A stretch of 64,000 nt of DNA from Blasia pusilla (taxonomy: Eukaryota > Marchantiophyta > Marchantiopsida > Blasiales). Below, piece by piece: positions 11,810 to 21,537 of the stretch. Both the position numbers and the translations under genes were made by a program. The notes beneath the pieces were generated by a model. That model ran no database searches, was not told the DNA's origin, and worked only from the letters and a program-made list of their open reading frames with translations. The stretch lies in the NCBI GenBank assembly GCA_050084515.1, contig CM114271.1:55490001-55554000 (forward strand), read 5' to 3'. How positions within the stretch are numbered: the first letter of the stretch is position 1; each line of letters opens with the position of its first letter.

Positions 11810-12282
11810 GTGGTAAAGCAGATGGCACTCATGGAGGGCCACAACGCCTCGAGGATTCCACTCTGCCGATTGCGGACAATGGAATACGTCCACGAAATTC
11901 AGTCCGACGAGGACATCGCGAAGCTTAAACAATCGGCGGCGACAGCATCCTATGTCGACAGCTTTCCTCCCTTCTATGTTCAGCCTTACGACGAGCATGG
12001 AACCCAAGCTCTGGCTATGGAGGAGGACTTGGAAAAGCTCGACACATTCTGGAGGATGCGAGACCAGGATTTTAGAAGGCAAGTAGAGGGCACGGAATTC
12101 AGCTAGATGAGGAATCTGCATTTCTTCATCTGGGATGGAAATCACAGGTTCATGGCGTGGACCAAGTTTGCGGAGGAGCGGCCCAACTCATTGGAGGCAC
12201 ATTTCTGTGTGAAGGCAGTGGTCCTTCACCCATTCCCTCATCACATGGCGACGGTGGAGATGGCAATGCATGCCATGAACAC
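11810..12282 (+). pseudogene. P copy A exon 2: ParB/sulfiredoxin-like segment
   Basis: The exon follows a canonical TTCTGACAG acceptor. It reads VVKQMALMEGHN, then SFPPFYVQPYDEHGTQ, a helical DTFWRMRDQDFRR block, and FFIWDGNHRFMAW near 12120-12158. The D-G-N-H-R-x-x-A pattern matches the G-x-H-R signature of ParB N-terminal and sulfiredoxin-like domains, which bind nucleotide. It ends VLHPFPHHMATVEMAMHAMNT at the GTGAGT donor. The motif is intact in all copies that keep this part (A, B, D), allowing for indels nearby. Assignment is by motif only. Confidence 0.5.
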
Positions 12283-13019
12283 GTGAGTATCTTTAACACT
12301 TGCGCGCAACTCGGTCGGTTGTTGGGATGACTGCGCAACTCGTCGGACTCACGAGTTGCTCGATTGATGAATGGGTTAGGTTTGTTTTTGCGAAAGCAAC
12401 TCGTCGGACTCCGACGGGTTGCTCGACTTCGACGCTTTTCGGATGGTTTTTAAGAATGCAACTCGCCGGACCACGAGTTGTTCGATTGACCACGATTTAA
12501 TTAGTTTTTGGCCCAAAGCAAACCGCCGGAGTCCGACGGGTTGCTCGACTTCGCCGCCTTGTCAGGATGTTTTTGAAGAATGCAACTCGCCGGACTCGAC
12601 GAGTTGTTCAATGATCGCAGTTTAGAAGGTTTTTTCCCAAAGCAACCCGCCGGAGTCCGACGGGTTGCTTGCCTCGAAACTGTTTTTGGCCGAAATCAAC
12701 CCGTCGAAGTCCGACGGGTTGCATTCGGAAGTTGGTTCCCCAAATTTCACGTCAAATTGCAAATTTACATTCAATTGCGCAACCTGTCGGACTCCGACGG
12801 GTTGCTATGTTCACGTTAGTATGTTCAGTTGCACAACCCGTCGGAGTCCGATGGGTTGAAACCAGGTATTAGCAAATCTGAATGCAATCCGTCGGACTCC
12901 GACGGGTTGCATCATTTAGCTCGTTGCTAGAATCCGACCTTGAGCTGTGACGACCCGTCGGAGTCCGACGGGTTGCAGGAACCCATGTAATTTCTGACGG
13001 GTTGAGTTTGGATGTGCAG
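12283..13019 (+). repeat. P intron 1 palindrome array (copy A)
   Basis: This is the intron between GTGAGT and a GATGTGCAG acceptor. It is filled by about ten dyads starting near 12345, 12399, 12460, 12520, 12585, 12645, 12695, 12778, 12834, 12888 and 12950. Arms are CAACCCGTCGG and CCGACGGGTTG with one- or two-base decay. The centre is mostly GACTC or GAGTC, so it carries a GANTC site. Sequence between dyads is AT-richer and not conserved in the same way. Confidence 0.8.
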
Positions 13020-13916
13020 ATTGTATCGGGGGAATGTCACCCACCATTGATCCCGGACTGCGATCGGGTGAGGAAGGTGCTTACGACGCACCCGGGAGAG
13101 TACAGGGGGTTCTTGGGCGATGCCCTCGTCAATCAGATGCTTGCAAAGGGTGCTCAGATAAAAAAGAAAACTTGGGCAAATAAGTTCATTTCCCAAGATG
13201 CAGCCAGAACCATCTTTTGTGGTCAAAGATACTGCATCAAGAAAGAAGAGCGCCAGACCGAGCCGGAGCGGAGGGAGAAAGTATCTGGGTGAGTGCGCGA
13301 AATTCATCCAAGCTGCAGTATCTGCAGCAATGAAATACACGGCGAGCAAGATGCAGCGATACATCAGCATTCTCAACCCCGAACTTGGTCCGGAGTTCTA
13401 GAAGGAGCTGAAGGCGATTATCAAGCGCCAGCGGAAAAGGGATGAAGATCCGCATGGCCGGATTGGGGAGAAAGTGTCCCTGGATCGCGTGCATCGGTTT
13501 GCGTTGTCCGGCATAAGCGAGTTTAGGAGGATCCGAATGATGAAAATCAGTCTCGAGGGCACAGACGCCCAGAAGAGGGCGGACACCATCCTCCGGGTGT
13601 GTCCGATCCAGTGATCTCGCATTGGCTACGCAAATGGTCATTTTGGGACGCGTTGCGGGTTATCGGGAAGTCCGTGCTGGACGGTCTGCAAGCGGAGCTT
13701 AGAAGATTAGAGCCCATCCCGGATGAAGCAAACCTTGAAAGTTCTGGAGATTTCGAGGTTTGGCTCGACGACATCCGGGACAAGCCAACCAAAAACCCAG
13801 GATTCAAGACCATGTTCAAGGTTTGCGTCCTCCCTCAGGCAGAGCTTGACGAAGAAGTAGAGGGGAAAAAACGGGATCAAGCGAAGAAGAAGCGAGATCT
13901 ACAGGAGGATTCGGCC
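13020..13916 (+). pseudogene. P copy A exon 3, first (partial) copy
   Basis: Starts at the acceptor with IVSGE... and contains CDRVRKVLTTHPGEYRGFLG, then KAIIKRQ-like basic residues, SGISEFRRIR-like sequence and a DALRVIGKSVLDGLQAELRR block. It runs to DQAKKKRDLQ near 13905, then jumps back into intron-1-type sequence. A TAG at 13399-13401 and several frame changes break it. In the other copies this segment is a charged helical linker between the ParB-like segment and the methyltransferase-like part. Confidence 0.6.
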
Positions 13917-14260
13917 GATTCTGTTGGCCGAAATCAACCCGTCGGATTCCGACAGGTTGCATTCGGAAGTTGGTTCCCCAAATTTCGCGTCAAATTGCAA
14001 GTTTACATTCAATTATGCAACCTGTCGGACTCCGACGGGTTGCTATGTTCACGTTAGTATGTTCAGTTGCACAACCCGTCGGAGTCCGACGGGTTGAAAC
14101 CAGGCATTAGCAAATTTGAATGCAATCCGTCGGACTCCGACGGGTTGCATCATTTAGCTCGTTGCTAGAATCCGACCTTGAGCTGTGACGACCCGTCGGA
14201 GTCCGAAGGGTTGCAGGAACCCATGTAATTTCCTGACGGGTTGAGTTTGGATGTGCAGGA
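13917..14260 (+). repeat. Duplicated part of P intron 1
   Basis: It repeats 12690-13019 almost base for base (same GTTGGTTCCCCAAATTT spacer, same four dyads), then enters a second copy of exon 3. The direct duplication spans about 1.2 kb (12.69-13.91 kb repeated at 13.92-15.0 kb, the latter with internal deletions). Confidence 0.75.
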
Positions 14261-15551
14261 TTATATCGGAGGGGAATGTCACCCACCACTGGATCCAGGA
14301 CTGCGATCGGGTGAGGAAGGTGCTTACGACGCACCTGGGAGAGTACAGGGGGTTCTTGGGCGATGCCCTTGTCAATCAGATGCTTGCAAAGGGTGCTCAG
14401 TTAAAAAGAAAACTTGGGCAAATAAGTTTATTTCCCAAGATGCAGCCGAACCATCCTTTGCTGGTCGAAGATTTGCACTAGAGCCGAGCGAGGGAGTTGA
14501 GTTTGGATCCAAATTGCAGTGAGATATCAGAACGAAATACACGGGGCAAGATGTCATCAAGCATTCTCAACCCCGAACTTGGTCCGAGTTCTAGAAGGAG
14601 CCAAGGCGATTATCAAGCGCGAAAAGGGATGAAGATCCGCATGGTCGGATTGGGGAGAAAGTGTCCCTCGGAGCGTGCATCGGTTTGCGTTTTCCGCATA
14701 AGCGAAGTTTAGGAGGATCCCGATGAAAATCAGTCTCAAGGGCCCGAGGCTTGAAGAGGGCCACCATCCTCCGGGTGTGTCCGATCCAATGATCTCAATC
14801 GCTACGAATGGTTGTTATTGGACGCGTTGCGGGTTATCAGGAAGTCCGTACTGGACGGTCTGCAAGCGGAGCTTAGAAGATTAGAGCCCATCCCGGATGA
14901 AGCAAACCTTGAAAGTTCTGGATATTTCGAGGTTTGGCTCGACGACATCCGGGACAAGCCAACCAAAAACCCCGAGGTCATAGAGACCCCGACAAGCCGT
15001 CCGCAGACTAGGGAGAAGCGGAAGCGAGAGGTGCCCGGGTTGTCCCAAGGAGAATACAGTCCATCATCCTTGGGAAGACACAGACAAACAACGACCAGAC
15101 AAGCGTCCTCCTTCAGTTCACTCCTTTACTGGATGAGGTGAAGAGCTTCAGTTCTCAAGCGTCGACACCAGCCATCGATAAATTGACAACGTTGGGACGG
15201 AAGCTCCAACGAAACGGGCACGTTGCCTGGACGGTGAATGGAGTGGTCAAAGAGGTTGCGGTGGATCTCTTGATCACCGATCTGCCCTTGGGGTTGCGAC
15301 TTTGGGGCGAGAATCCGTCGGACGAGGTACCTGAGTGGAATGTGCCGCTCTCTTATGACCATATTGCGCTATTGTTATCCTTTGCAGACGCCTATCTGAG
15401 TGACAGGGGCTGCTTCTTGGTGTTGACTGGAGGGAGCGAGGACGAGCTCTTCAGCCTCCAGTGCGTCAAGAGGTCGCTAAAGTGGAGGACGGCGCAATCG
15501 TGGATCATCAAAAACGAGTACCCACTCCGATCCGCGACGAGTCAGATTCGT
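14261..15551 (+). pseudogene. P copy A exon 3, second copy with methyltransferase motif IV-like block
   Basis: The 5' part repeats the charged linker with deletions. The 3' part is well preserved. It has a basic S/P-rich stretch (TREKRKREVPG), then KSFSSQASTPAIDKLTTLGR, and then a compact domain at about 15240-15540 with EVAVDLLITDLPLGLRLWG, PEWNVPLSYDHIALL, FADAYLSDRGCFLVLTGG, and KWRTAQSWIIKNEYPL. The block D-L-P-L-G stands where amino-methyltransferases have D-P-P-Y-G, followed by the usual pattern W..p.......A...L..gG.l.v. The second proline and the aromatic residue are missing, so catalysis is doubtful. The exon ends at a GTAAGG donor. Confidence 0.55.
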
Positions 15552-16065
15552 GTAAGGCTCAATTCCTGTACTATAATTTCAATTATATTTTAATGATGTG
15601 TATAATGAGTGTTCATCTCCGTTGAGTGAGTATAATGAGTGTCAATCTGGGTTTTTTTTCTCCGTGAGCAACCCGTCGGAAGGCGACGGGTTGTCGGCTT
15701 AGAGCGACCCATGCTCGGTGAGAGCAACCGTCGGTTTCCGACGGGTTGCATCTTTCCCACATACACAGGAAAACGCGGTGTACGCAACCCGTCGGAACCC
15801 GGCGGGTTGCGCTTGCTTTTGGTTTTTCGGTTGCTTTTGGTTTTTGGATGCAACCCGCCGATAGCGATGGGTTGCTCAAAGCGAGCATGGGCTGCTCTAG
15901 GGCAAGAACCCGCCGCCTTCCGACGGGTTGCTCACGGAAAAAAACAACGGAGCCCGACGGGTTGTTTTAGTCCCTGATTAAAACAAAACAACCTGTCGGA
16001 CTCCAACAGGTTGATCCAAAGTCAGTTTGAAAATGTTCTCAAGCCGACTTCTTTAGTTTTCGACA
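15552..16065 (+). repeat. P intron 3 palindrome array (copy A)
   Basis: Seven or so dyads with the same arms as intron 1 but other centres (AAGG, TTT, AAC and similar), from about 15667 to 16015. The matching array in copy B is at 55150-55560. Confidence 0.75.
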
Positions 16066-16599
16066 TTATTTCCAACGTCTTTGATTTCTGAGATGGACCA
16101 CTCCTACGCATGGTAACGCTTTGCCCGTTCGCCCGAGCACAATTTCCAGGTGTTCAAGATTCAGGATCCTGTGGATCCATGCTGGGCAACAGCTTAGATA
16201 GTTTGTAAAATTCTCCCCGGAATTTACATGCAAGACAAGACCCCATACGGGAGGAAGGGAAAAGTCGCCAGCCCTGATGCAAACGCTCATCGAGCTCTGC
16301 TCAAGGCCGGGTGACTTGGTGTTCGACTTAGTGGGACTTTTAGGGGCAAGTATCAAAGGCGCCTGGCAGAGTGGCAGAACATTCTCGCCTCGAGGAAGGC
16401 AGAAGCGCTTGACCTTTGCAAGGAGGCAAAGGCAGAATACGAAAGGCTCGTTGGGGCGTACAACTCTCCACCAAAGCCGAGAGCTCCGGTTCCAGACCCA
16501 CCCTTGGTAGTGACTCCATCGTCACTTCCAACGATTCCAAAAATCGGGAGGGCAAGACCGAAAGTAATTTTGCAAGAGCTCTCGGACGATGACGAGTGA
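16066..16599 (+). pseudogene. P copy A last exon: methyltransferase motif X/I-like block and C-terminus
   Basis: The 5' limit is uncertain. The block SPALMQTLIELCSRPGDLVFDL at about 16259-16330 matches the order seen in beta-class amino-methyltransferases, where motif X (P-x-x-L-x-x-x-L-I) and motif I (D-x-V-x-D) follow the catalytic block. After DLVG the readable protein moves to the -1 frame (RGKYQRRLAEWQNILASRKAE...). It continues with a Pro-rich tail (NSPPKPRAPVPDPP) and an acidic end (LQELSDDDE) before TGA. Copy C needs the same -1 step, so it is inherited. The usual G-x-G of motif I is absent. Confidence 0.5.
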
Positions 16600-17095
16600 G
16601 TTCAAAGAACTCAACGACCCAGCTTGACTGCAGCGTTTGGAGTAGGGAGTTTTTTGATGATGAGGCAAAAGATTTCATAGAATAGATCAAATGTACAGTT
16701 CCGAGCTTTTTTCGGATGATATAAAGCAGAAGATTTTTTCAAACGATGGTGGTGCTTGTAAAAGTTTGCTGATCATTTTTTGTCTTTTCGAATGTGATCG
16801 TCTATGTACTCCGCGGACTTCTATTTTGCAACCCGTCGGATTTCTCTTGCTTGCAACTTTTCACTTTATGACCAGTGCAACCCATCGGATTTCTCTTGCT
16901 TGCAACTTTTCACTTTTTGACCACTGCACCCTTTTTACCACTTCCAGGCAACCTGTCTGATTCCGACAGGTTGCCTGATCGGACTCTTTCCTGTTGGTCC
17001 AACTTAAGAGGCGATCTGGCGGGCTTCTTCCTTGGCACCTTCCCTCAACTCGTAAAGGCGGCGAGGCTTTTTTTTCTTCTCTCAGACGTGTTGGA

Positions 17096-17410
17096 TTCCT
17101 ACTACCTGTGCGATTTCCATAATGGTATTACCGGGGACGGAGCAGATATTGATACTGGATGGGTATCACATTGCAGAGCGTACAAGGTATACTACCGAGG
17201 AAGGCGGTGGGACTCAAGACAGGTTACATGGGACCGTTATGGTGTACCTAGGGGGGGGCCAAGGCTCTCGAATTCGCCAACATTTTCGATCCCCGTCTAC
17301 AATCGGCCAGAGGAGCCACTTGTATCCCAAGACATTCCTTTGGTACTGTGTCACCGAGGAGAGTTAGGAGTAAATTTGTAGATGACGAGGATGAAGAAAT
17401 CATAGACTAG
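17096..17410 (+). pseudogene. P tail segment with conserved acidic C-terminus
   Basis: A 105-residue open frame in the copy at 54088-53771 reads GWVSHCRAYKVYCRGRRWDS, WDRYGVPRGG, NRPEEPLVSQDIP, and ends RRVRSKFVDDDAEEIID before a stop. Copy A here has the same reading with a shift at the poly-G run near 17252. The layout (Pro-rich, basic, acidic end) resembles the P C-terminus, so it may be an alternative last exon or a remnant of a related protein. No family was recognised. Confidence 0.4.
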
Positions 17411-18109
17411 GTGAAATGTACATTTCCGAGGTTCCTTCGGAGGTAATAAAGGACGAGATTTTTTCAACCCATAATGGTGTTTGTAAAAGTTTGCTGGAAT
17501 ATTTTTTTGGACTTGTGGATTGTGTTCTTTTAGCTACTCAGAATTACAATTATGCAACCCGTATGATTCCGACGGGTTGCAACTTTTTGCTTTTTGCCCA
17601 CTGCAACTTTTTTACCATTTCCAGGCAACCTGTCGGATTCCGACAGGTTGACTACTTGAGTGATCGGACTCTATCCCGGTGAGACCAACTTCTGACGCAT
17701 TGTGGCGGGCTTCTTGACTTTTGGCTCGTTCCCCTTCATTCGTCCAACCAGTTGTAGGCTTCTTTTCTTGTCTAAGATGTGCAGGATTCCTACTACCTGT
17801 CGGATTGCCATTTCGGATTCCCAACCCGTTAGATCGTCGTGGGTGTAGGGTGGAAGAAAATCACTTCTAAAAATCTTTCCTTTCTTATGGTGAGCTTTCT
17901 TACGGGTTGGGAGGGGTGCAGCTTCTCGGTTTCTCAGCCTTAGGATCTGATGTGTTCACATTTCACAAAGTTGGTCTTGAGCAGACACCATTCATAACCA
18001 ACAGAAAGTTGGTTATGGGGCAATTTAGGGGAGGCCATGATGCAGGCAACAATCCCTGCAAAAAGAGAGGTTGGCATCCGGGTTGTCCTCCAACAAAAAT
18101 ACCAAAGGC

Positions 18110-18430
18110 AATGATTTTTTTTGACCGAGACAAGGAATGTTAAGAAACTTAGGCTCACATGGAGAATGATGGAAAAATTTTAGGGTGGTCTTATGATGTC
18201 TCCTTTTTTCTCGCCCCCAGGAAAGAGGAGGTTTTTTTAGGGCCAAATGTGGACCACTAAATACTCTCTTCTAAAGATTTCCTCAATTTGAAAGGAAACA
18301 AAAATTTCAAATATGTCAAATAGTTTTGAAGAGAGGAGGCGGATTTGGCCCTTTTTTTTTAAGAGAGACTCTCCTCTCTTCATCTCTTCCTCTCCTCCCT
18401 TACTCTCTCATGCCTGAATACCAACCCCCT
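18110..18430 (+). mobile_element. Outer terminus of the P side of element PQ
   Basis: A boundary found four times: 18430 (this copy, outward to the right) and, inverted, 33757, 51434 and 52764. Reading inward the end is G/C-rich (GGGGCTGGTATTCTGGCAGG), then GA-rich repeats, then AAAGGGCCAAATCCGCCTCC. Outside sequence differs at each site: here it abuts the Q coding exon, and at 51434 a gypsy RT. A sharp shared edge with different flanks is what a transposon end looks like. Confidence 0.65.
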
Positions 18431-18432
18431 CT

Positions 18433-20646
18433 GTGACCCGGTACACCAAATCTTGCATCAAGGAGAATAAGAGGACAGAGCATGTCACTCTACTCCAACG
18501 CTGCAAGGACAGCAAAACCTTGAAACAGGCCATGGAATACCAAGAAGAAATTCATGGGTGGTGGAGGAAGCATGCGATTGAGGGGAAGTACAAAGAGTTG
18601 TGCTCTTGGTTGAGTTGGTGGACTATACGTATGAGACAATGGGGAAACTTCATGCGGCAGGTGAGTTCACTATTTTATCTTGTCAAGCTAACGCGGAGAA
18701 TTGTTTGTAAAGTTTCAGCTCAAGTTGAGAAGCGTGGGAATTATAGGGATTTCAAACCGAAGAAACCAAGGAAGCTGTCGGATGCGACGGGTTGCCCGAG
18801 TGTGCAACCCGACGGAAACCGACGGGTTGCATCCAGAATTTTAGTGCAACCCGTATACAAGTATGCAAGTTGCATGTATACAAGGCCTGCAAATAGTTCG
18901 ACCCAGATGGGTTTCGGATGACTTGCACTTGGATCTTCGAGAGTGGCCAAAAGTTCTTGCAACCCGTCTGAATCCGACGGGTTGCAGTAGGTGGGTTTAG
19001 GGTTGCAACACGTCGGGACCCGGCGGGTCGCAGAGTCGTTCATGGGATGCCTCGGCCTTGCAACCCGTCTGGTTCCGACAGGTAGCTTATTTCTTTGACT
19101 CCTGAGCTATTTTCGTTCCCTTCTACCATTGTCGTCGTTGCAGGGATTGAACATTCATGAAAATGCCCTCTTTCCCAACACAAGTGGAGCAGAAAGTGTT
19201 CATTCCTCCTGGAGATCGCCACAAGCATGCCAACGAATTTCGCTTATGGAGGCATGCCAACAAGACTAGGCAAGAGCAATGCTACAGTCTGCAACATCCC
19301 ATATCTTCCTCACAAAAGGCATAACAAAAGGAAGGGGGCCGTCGATCTACGAGCTCAATGTCAGGGCGGCTGTGAGATCTGGTGATGAAAAATTGTATGT
19401 GGAAGCCTTCAACCGGTGCGTAGCTAGAACTCCCCTCGAGCAAGACGTACACATTGGTGGGGATATTCGTGGGCGGGTTTCAAGCCGTCCCATACAGATG
19501 GTGGTAGAGCAGTCCGAGCGAGACTCGTGGAGACCAAATAAGTATCTTGACTTCAAGTAGGTGAAGAGGCAACATCGAGGAACAAATCCGGTGATTGATT
19601 TGGATGAGGAAATTACGCCGCCCAGGTATTCGGGGACCCCGGACCCCTCCCAAATCCGTGATGGAGACCTTTCTCCAAAATCAGTGAATGTCTTATTTCA
19701 AAAGCCCTCCGTTGCTGGAAGTTCGCAACATCCGGTCACTGGAGTGGTTCAACAATATGGGATTCCGATAATGGAGGTGGATTGCAACCTAAAACGGTGG
19801 CATATATCTCGGAGAAACCTAGGACGTGGACCCACCTGCAGGGCAAGATCTGATGGCATTAGGAGAGCATGCGGCACTTTCCTAAATAAGAACTGTACAA
19901 GGACTGGACGACCACTGCCTGGGTTTTGGGGACTCAAAACCTTTGATCGTTTCACGAGGACCGGGGATCAATTGAAGTTCTTCTTCTGCCCAAATGAATC
20001 TTGCGCTTTCCAGAAGTCTTATTAGGCTGCCATTGGAGCTCCGGGGAATACCCCCGCGATTTGGCCCATCGCCGCAGGTACGAACTGCACTCAAGACGAA
20101 GTGGATAATCTTACAAGTGCCGGTTTTAGACTCGTAGACGGGGGAAGTTCGGAGCATGTTCGCATTACAGAGACCTTCGCATTTCGTATTCAACCCAAGA
20201 TTGATGTCAACATGTACCCGGAGAAGGTGGATGATCTCAATCCACTATTTATGTTTGAGTCTAGAAATGGGGTGAAGAGAAACAGAATGTGTAGGCCAAC
20301 GGTGGAGAGAGCAAAGCGAATTGCATCAGCTCGGGAGGAAGAAATGGAGATCATCGTCACGAAAGATGTCCTGAGTGGCAATGGAATAGGAAGGATGTAT
20401 TGGGTCAAGAACAACACTGTAAATTCAAGTGTCACAAGGGTGTATGTGGTGCACATTTGTTGCTTTCCCACATGTTCATGTGATGACTTTGTCCAAAGAG
20501 AGACAAGTGGCAAAAGGTATTTCCCTTGTAAGCACATGTACTATGTGTTGCTGGTAGTTTTAAGAGAGTCGGAGGTAGGAGTAGGAATCCACCAACCAAT
20601 TTTGTCCCTCAAAGAAGTGCGAAGTATTTTAAACAAACCACTTTGA
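18433..20646 (+). pseudogene. Gene Q copy 2: 3' half with SWIM finger
   Basis: Begins directly at the P terminus inside the exon reading SVTRYTKSCIKENKR-like sequence. This exon ends at 18660 with a CAG/GTGAGT donor. The intron 18661-19143 contains palindromes. The next exon starts after TCGTTGCAG (GLNIHENALFPNT). Further parts include SIYELNVRAAVRSGDEKLYV, PVIDLDEEITPPRY and, from 20101, a 181-codon open frame with PTCSCDDFVQRETSGKRYFPCKHMYYVLL, a textbook SWIM zinc finger (C-x-C...C-x-H). SWIM fingers are typical of MULE transposases. The gene ends LNKPL then TGA (20644-20646). Stops at 19558 and 20023, and several frame changes, mark it as decayed. Confidence 0.6.
18770..19090. repeat. Dyad cluster in Q intron (copy 2)
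   Basis: Five palindromes with CAACCCGTCGG-type arms in the intron before the GGATTGAAC exon. They correspond to those at 43790-44240 in copy 3 and 7560-7830 in copy 1. Confidence 0.7.
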
Positions 20647-21067
20647 GGATGCAAAATGAGGTTTTAGATTGTACTTTCATTTTTCCAGAACCTCCACTTT
20701 GAGCTTGAACTCTATTCAGCCCAGGGCAAATGATAGATTGTTTCCAGACCTTGGATGGAAAAAGTGATTGGTTCCACACTTATGATTCCACTGATTTTTC
20801 AGTTTTGTAAATTTTGTACAATTTGCAACCGGTCGGACTCAGATGGGTTGCCAAAATATGGAAGAGGAAAAAAAAACTGTGGGACTGCTTAATAACTGAG
20901 CAAAAAAGTGCAAAAAAATTCACACAAAAAGTTTCCTCTCTTCAACCCAACCAAAACTCTCTTCAAATCATAGGAAACTCTCGTAAAAAAAAAGGATCTA
21001 TTTTGGTTGAAGGTAGTTTCCTCTCTCCTCTCTCCTCTCTTCCTCTCTTCCTCTCCTCTTACTGCAC
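20647..21067 (+). mobile_element. 3' untranslated end and probable outer terminus of gene Q side
   Basis: After the Q stop there is one dyad (20822-20850), then a tract ending CTCTTCCTCTCCTCTTACTGC near 21060. The pyrimidine-rich end and subterminal TTCAAACTCTC-like words resemble the P terminus (CTCTTCCTCTCCTCCCTTACT before 18430). Both genes point outward toward similar ends, which would make them inverted terminal repeats of one element. The exact last base is not fixed because only this copy reaches it. Confidence 0.4.
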
Positions 21068-21099
21068 CTCTGGCGTAGATGTGGCTGCTTGCAACATGG

Positions 21100-21537
21100 A
21101 ACCTCTTCATGTGCATGCTCTTCATCGCTGGTTCCTTGGAGAGCACTAAAGATATTAGGTGTGTAGATCACCAACGGTTTTATGGAGATGGGCCTTTCCT
21201 TCAAGCTGGAACCACCCTCGACTACCATAGCCCTCCAATTGTAGGCACGTCTCAATTCTTGAGATACCTGGTTTTTGTGGCAAGCCAAGTATTGGACTCC
21301 TCTGCCCTTGATGGACGCCTTGAAGATATATTGACGGCCATTCATCATTCGAGTAACTCTAGTAGTAGCCAAGAATTCAAAGCCCAAAGCTGCACACATC
21401 ATCTTGTATGAGACGAAGTCTATTGTGGGACGTACACCAAAAATGATCATGTGGAACCGTGGTCTCCTCCTATAGACCAGATTGAACTCTCTGCCCACAT
21501 CCGAACTGCAGGGGGCCTTTGATCGTCTCACATAAAC
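21100..21537 (-). CDS. Unknown open reading frame, no recognised family
   Basis: About 145 codons without a stop, in a region with little other coding potential. Visible words: FNLVYRRRPRFHMIIFGVRP, FVSYKMMCAALGFEF, ATTRVTRMMNGRQYIFKASI, YLACHKNQVSQELRRAYNW, SLKERPISIKPLVIYTP. It has no convincing ATG at its beginning (a GTG or upstream exon is possible). It lies downstream of the LINE in the same orientation. It may be a retroelement segment or an exon of an unknown gene. The lack of frameshifts suggests it is younger or more constrained than its neighbours. Confidence 0.4.

Larger units (their letters stand above)
11128..16599 (+). pseudogene. Gene P copy A: ParB-motif / amino-methyltransferase-like protein
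   Basis: Gene-level entry for the rightward P copy. Splice sites agree with copy B: exon 1 11128-11720 (donor GTAAGG), exon 2 11810-12282 (donor GTGAGT), exon 3 from 13020, donor at 15552, final exon ending with TGA at 16597-16599. Exon 1 encodes a basic, charged, coiled N-terminus (KKRIADDKREKKRLD) and an acidic stretch (EVEIDDDEVMR). Damage: a frameshift soon after MTRKKSQANKSG, a TAG at about 12104 before MRNLHFF, a TAG in exon 3, and an internal duplication of intron 1 plus the start of exon 3 (see separate entry). This copy cannot encode the full protein. Its product is presumed nuclear from content, but no localisation signal was proven. Confidence 0.6.
16600..18430 (+). repeat. P 3' region: tail exon, palindromes and terminal sequence
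   Basis: Downstream of the P stop. It includes a further short C-terminus-like frame (REFFDDEAKDFIE then TAG near 16685) and a tail exon-like segment at 17096-17410. Sparse palindromes lie at 16825-16980, 17560-17660 and nearby. The region between 17.7 and 18.1 kb holds no recognisable coding frame. It is colinear with 54.5-52.8 kb of copy B and with 35.5-33.8 kb of copy C. Confidence 0.6.

Noticed and set aside
12300-13010. CRISPR-like array (palindromic repeats of about 27 bp with 30-50 bp spacers)
   Set aside because: The repeats vary, spacers are conserved between element copies, the arrays lie in spliced introns of a eukaryotic element, and no cas genes are present.
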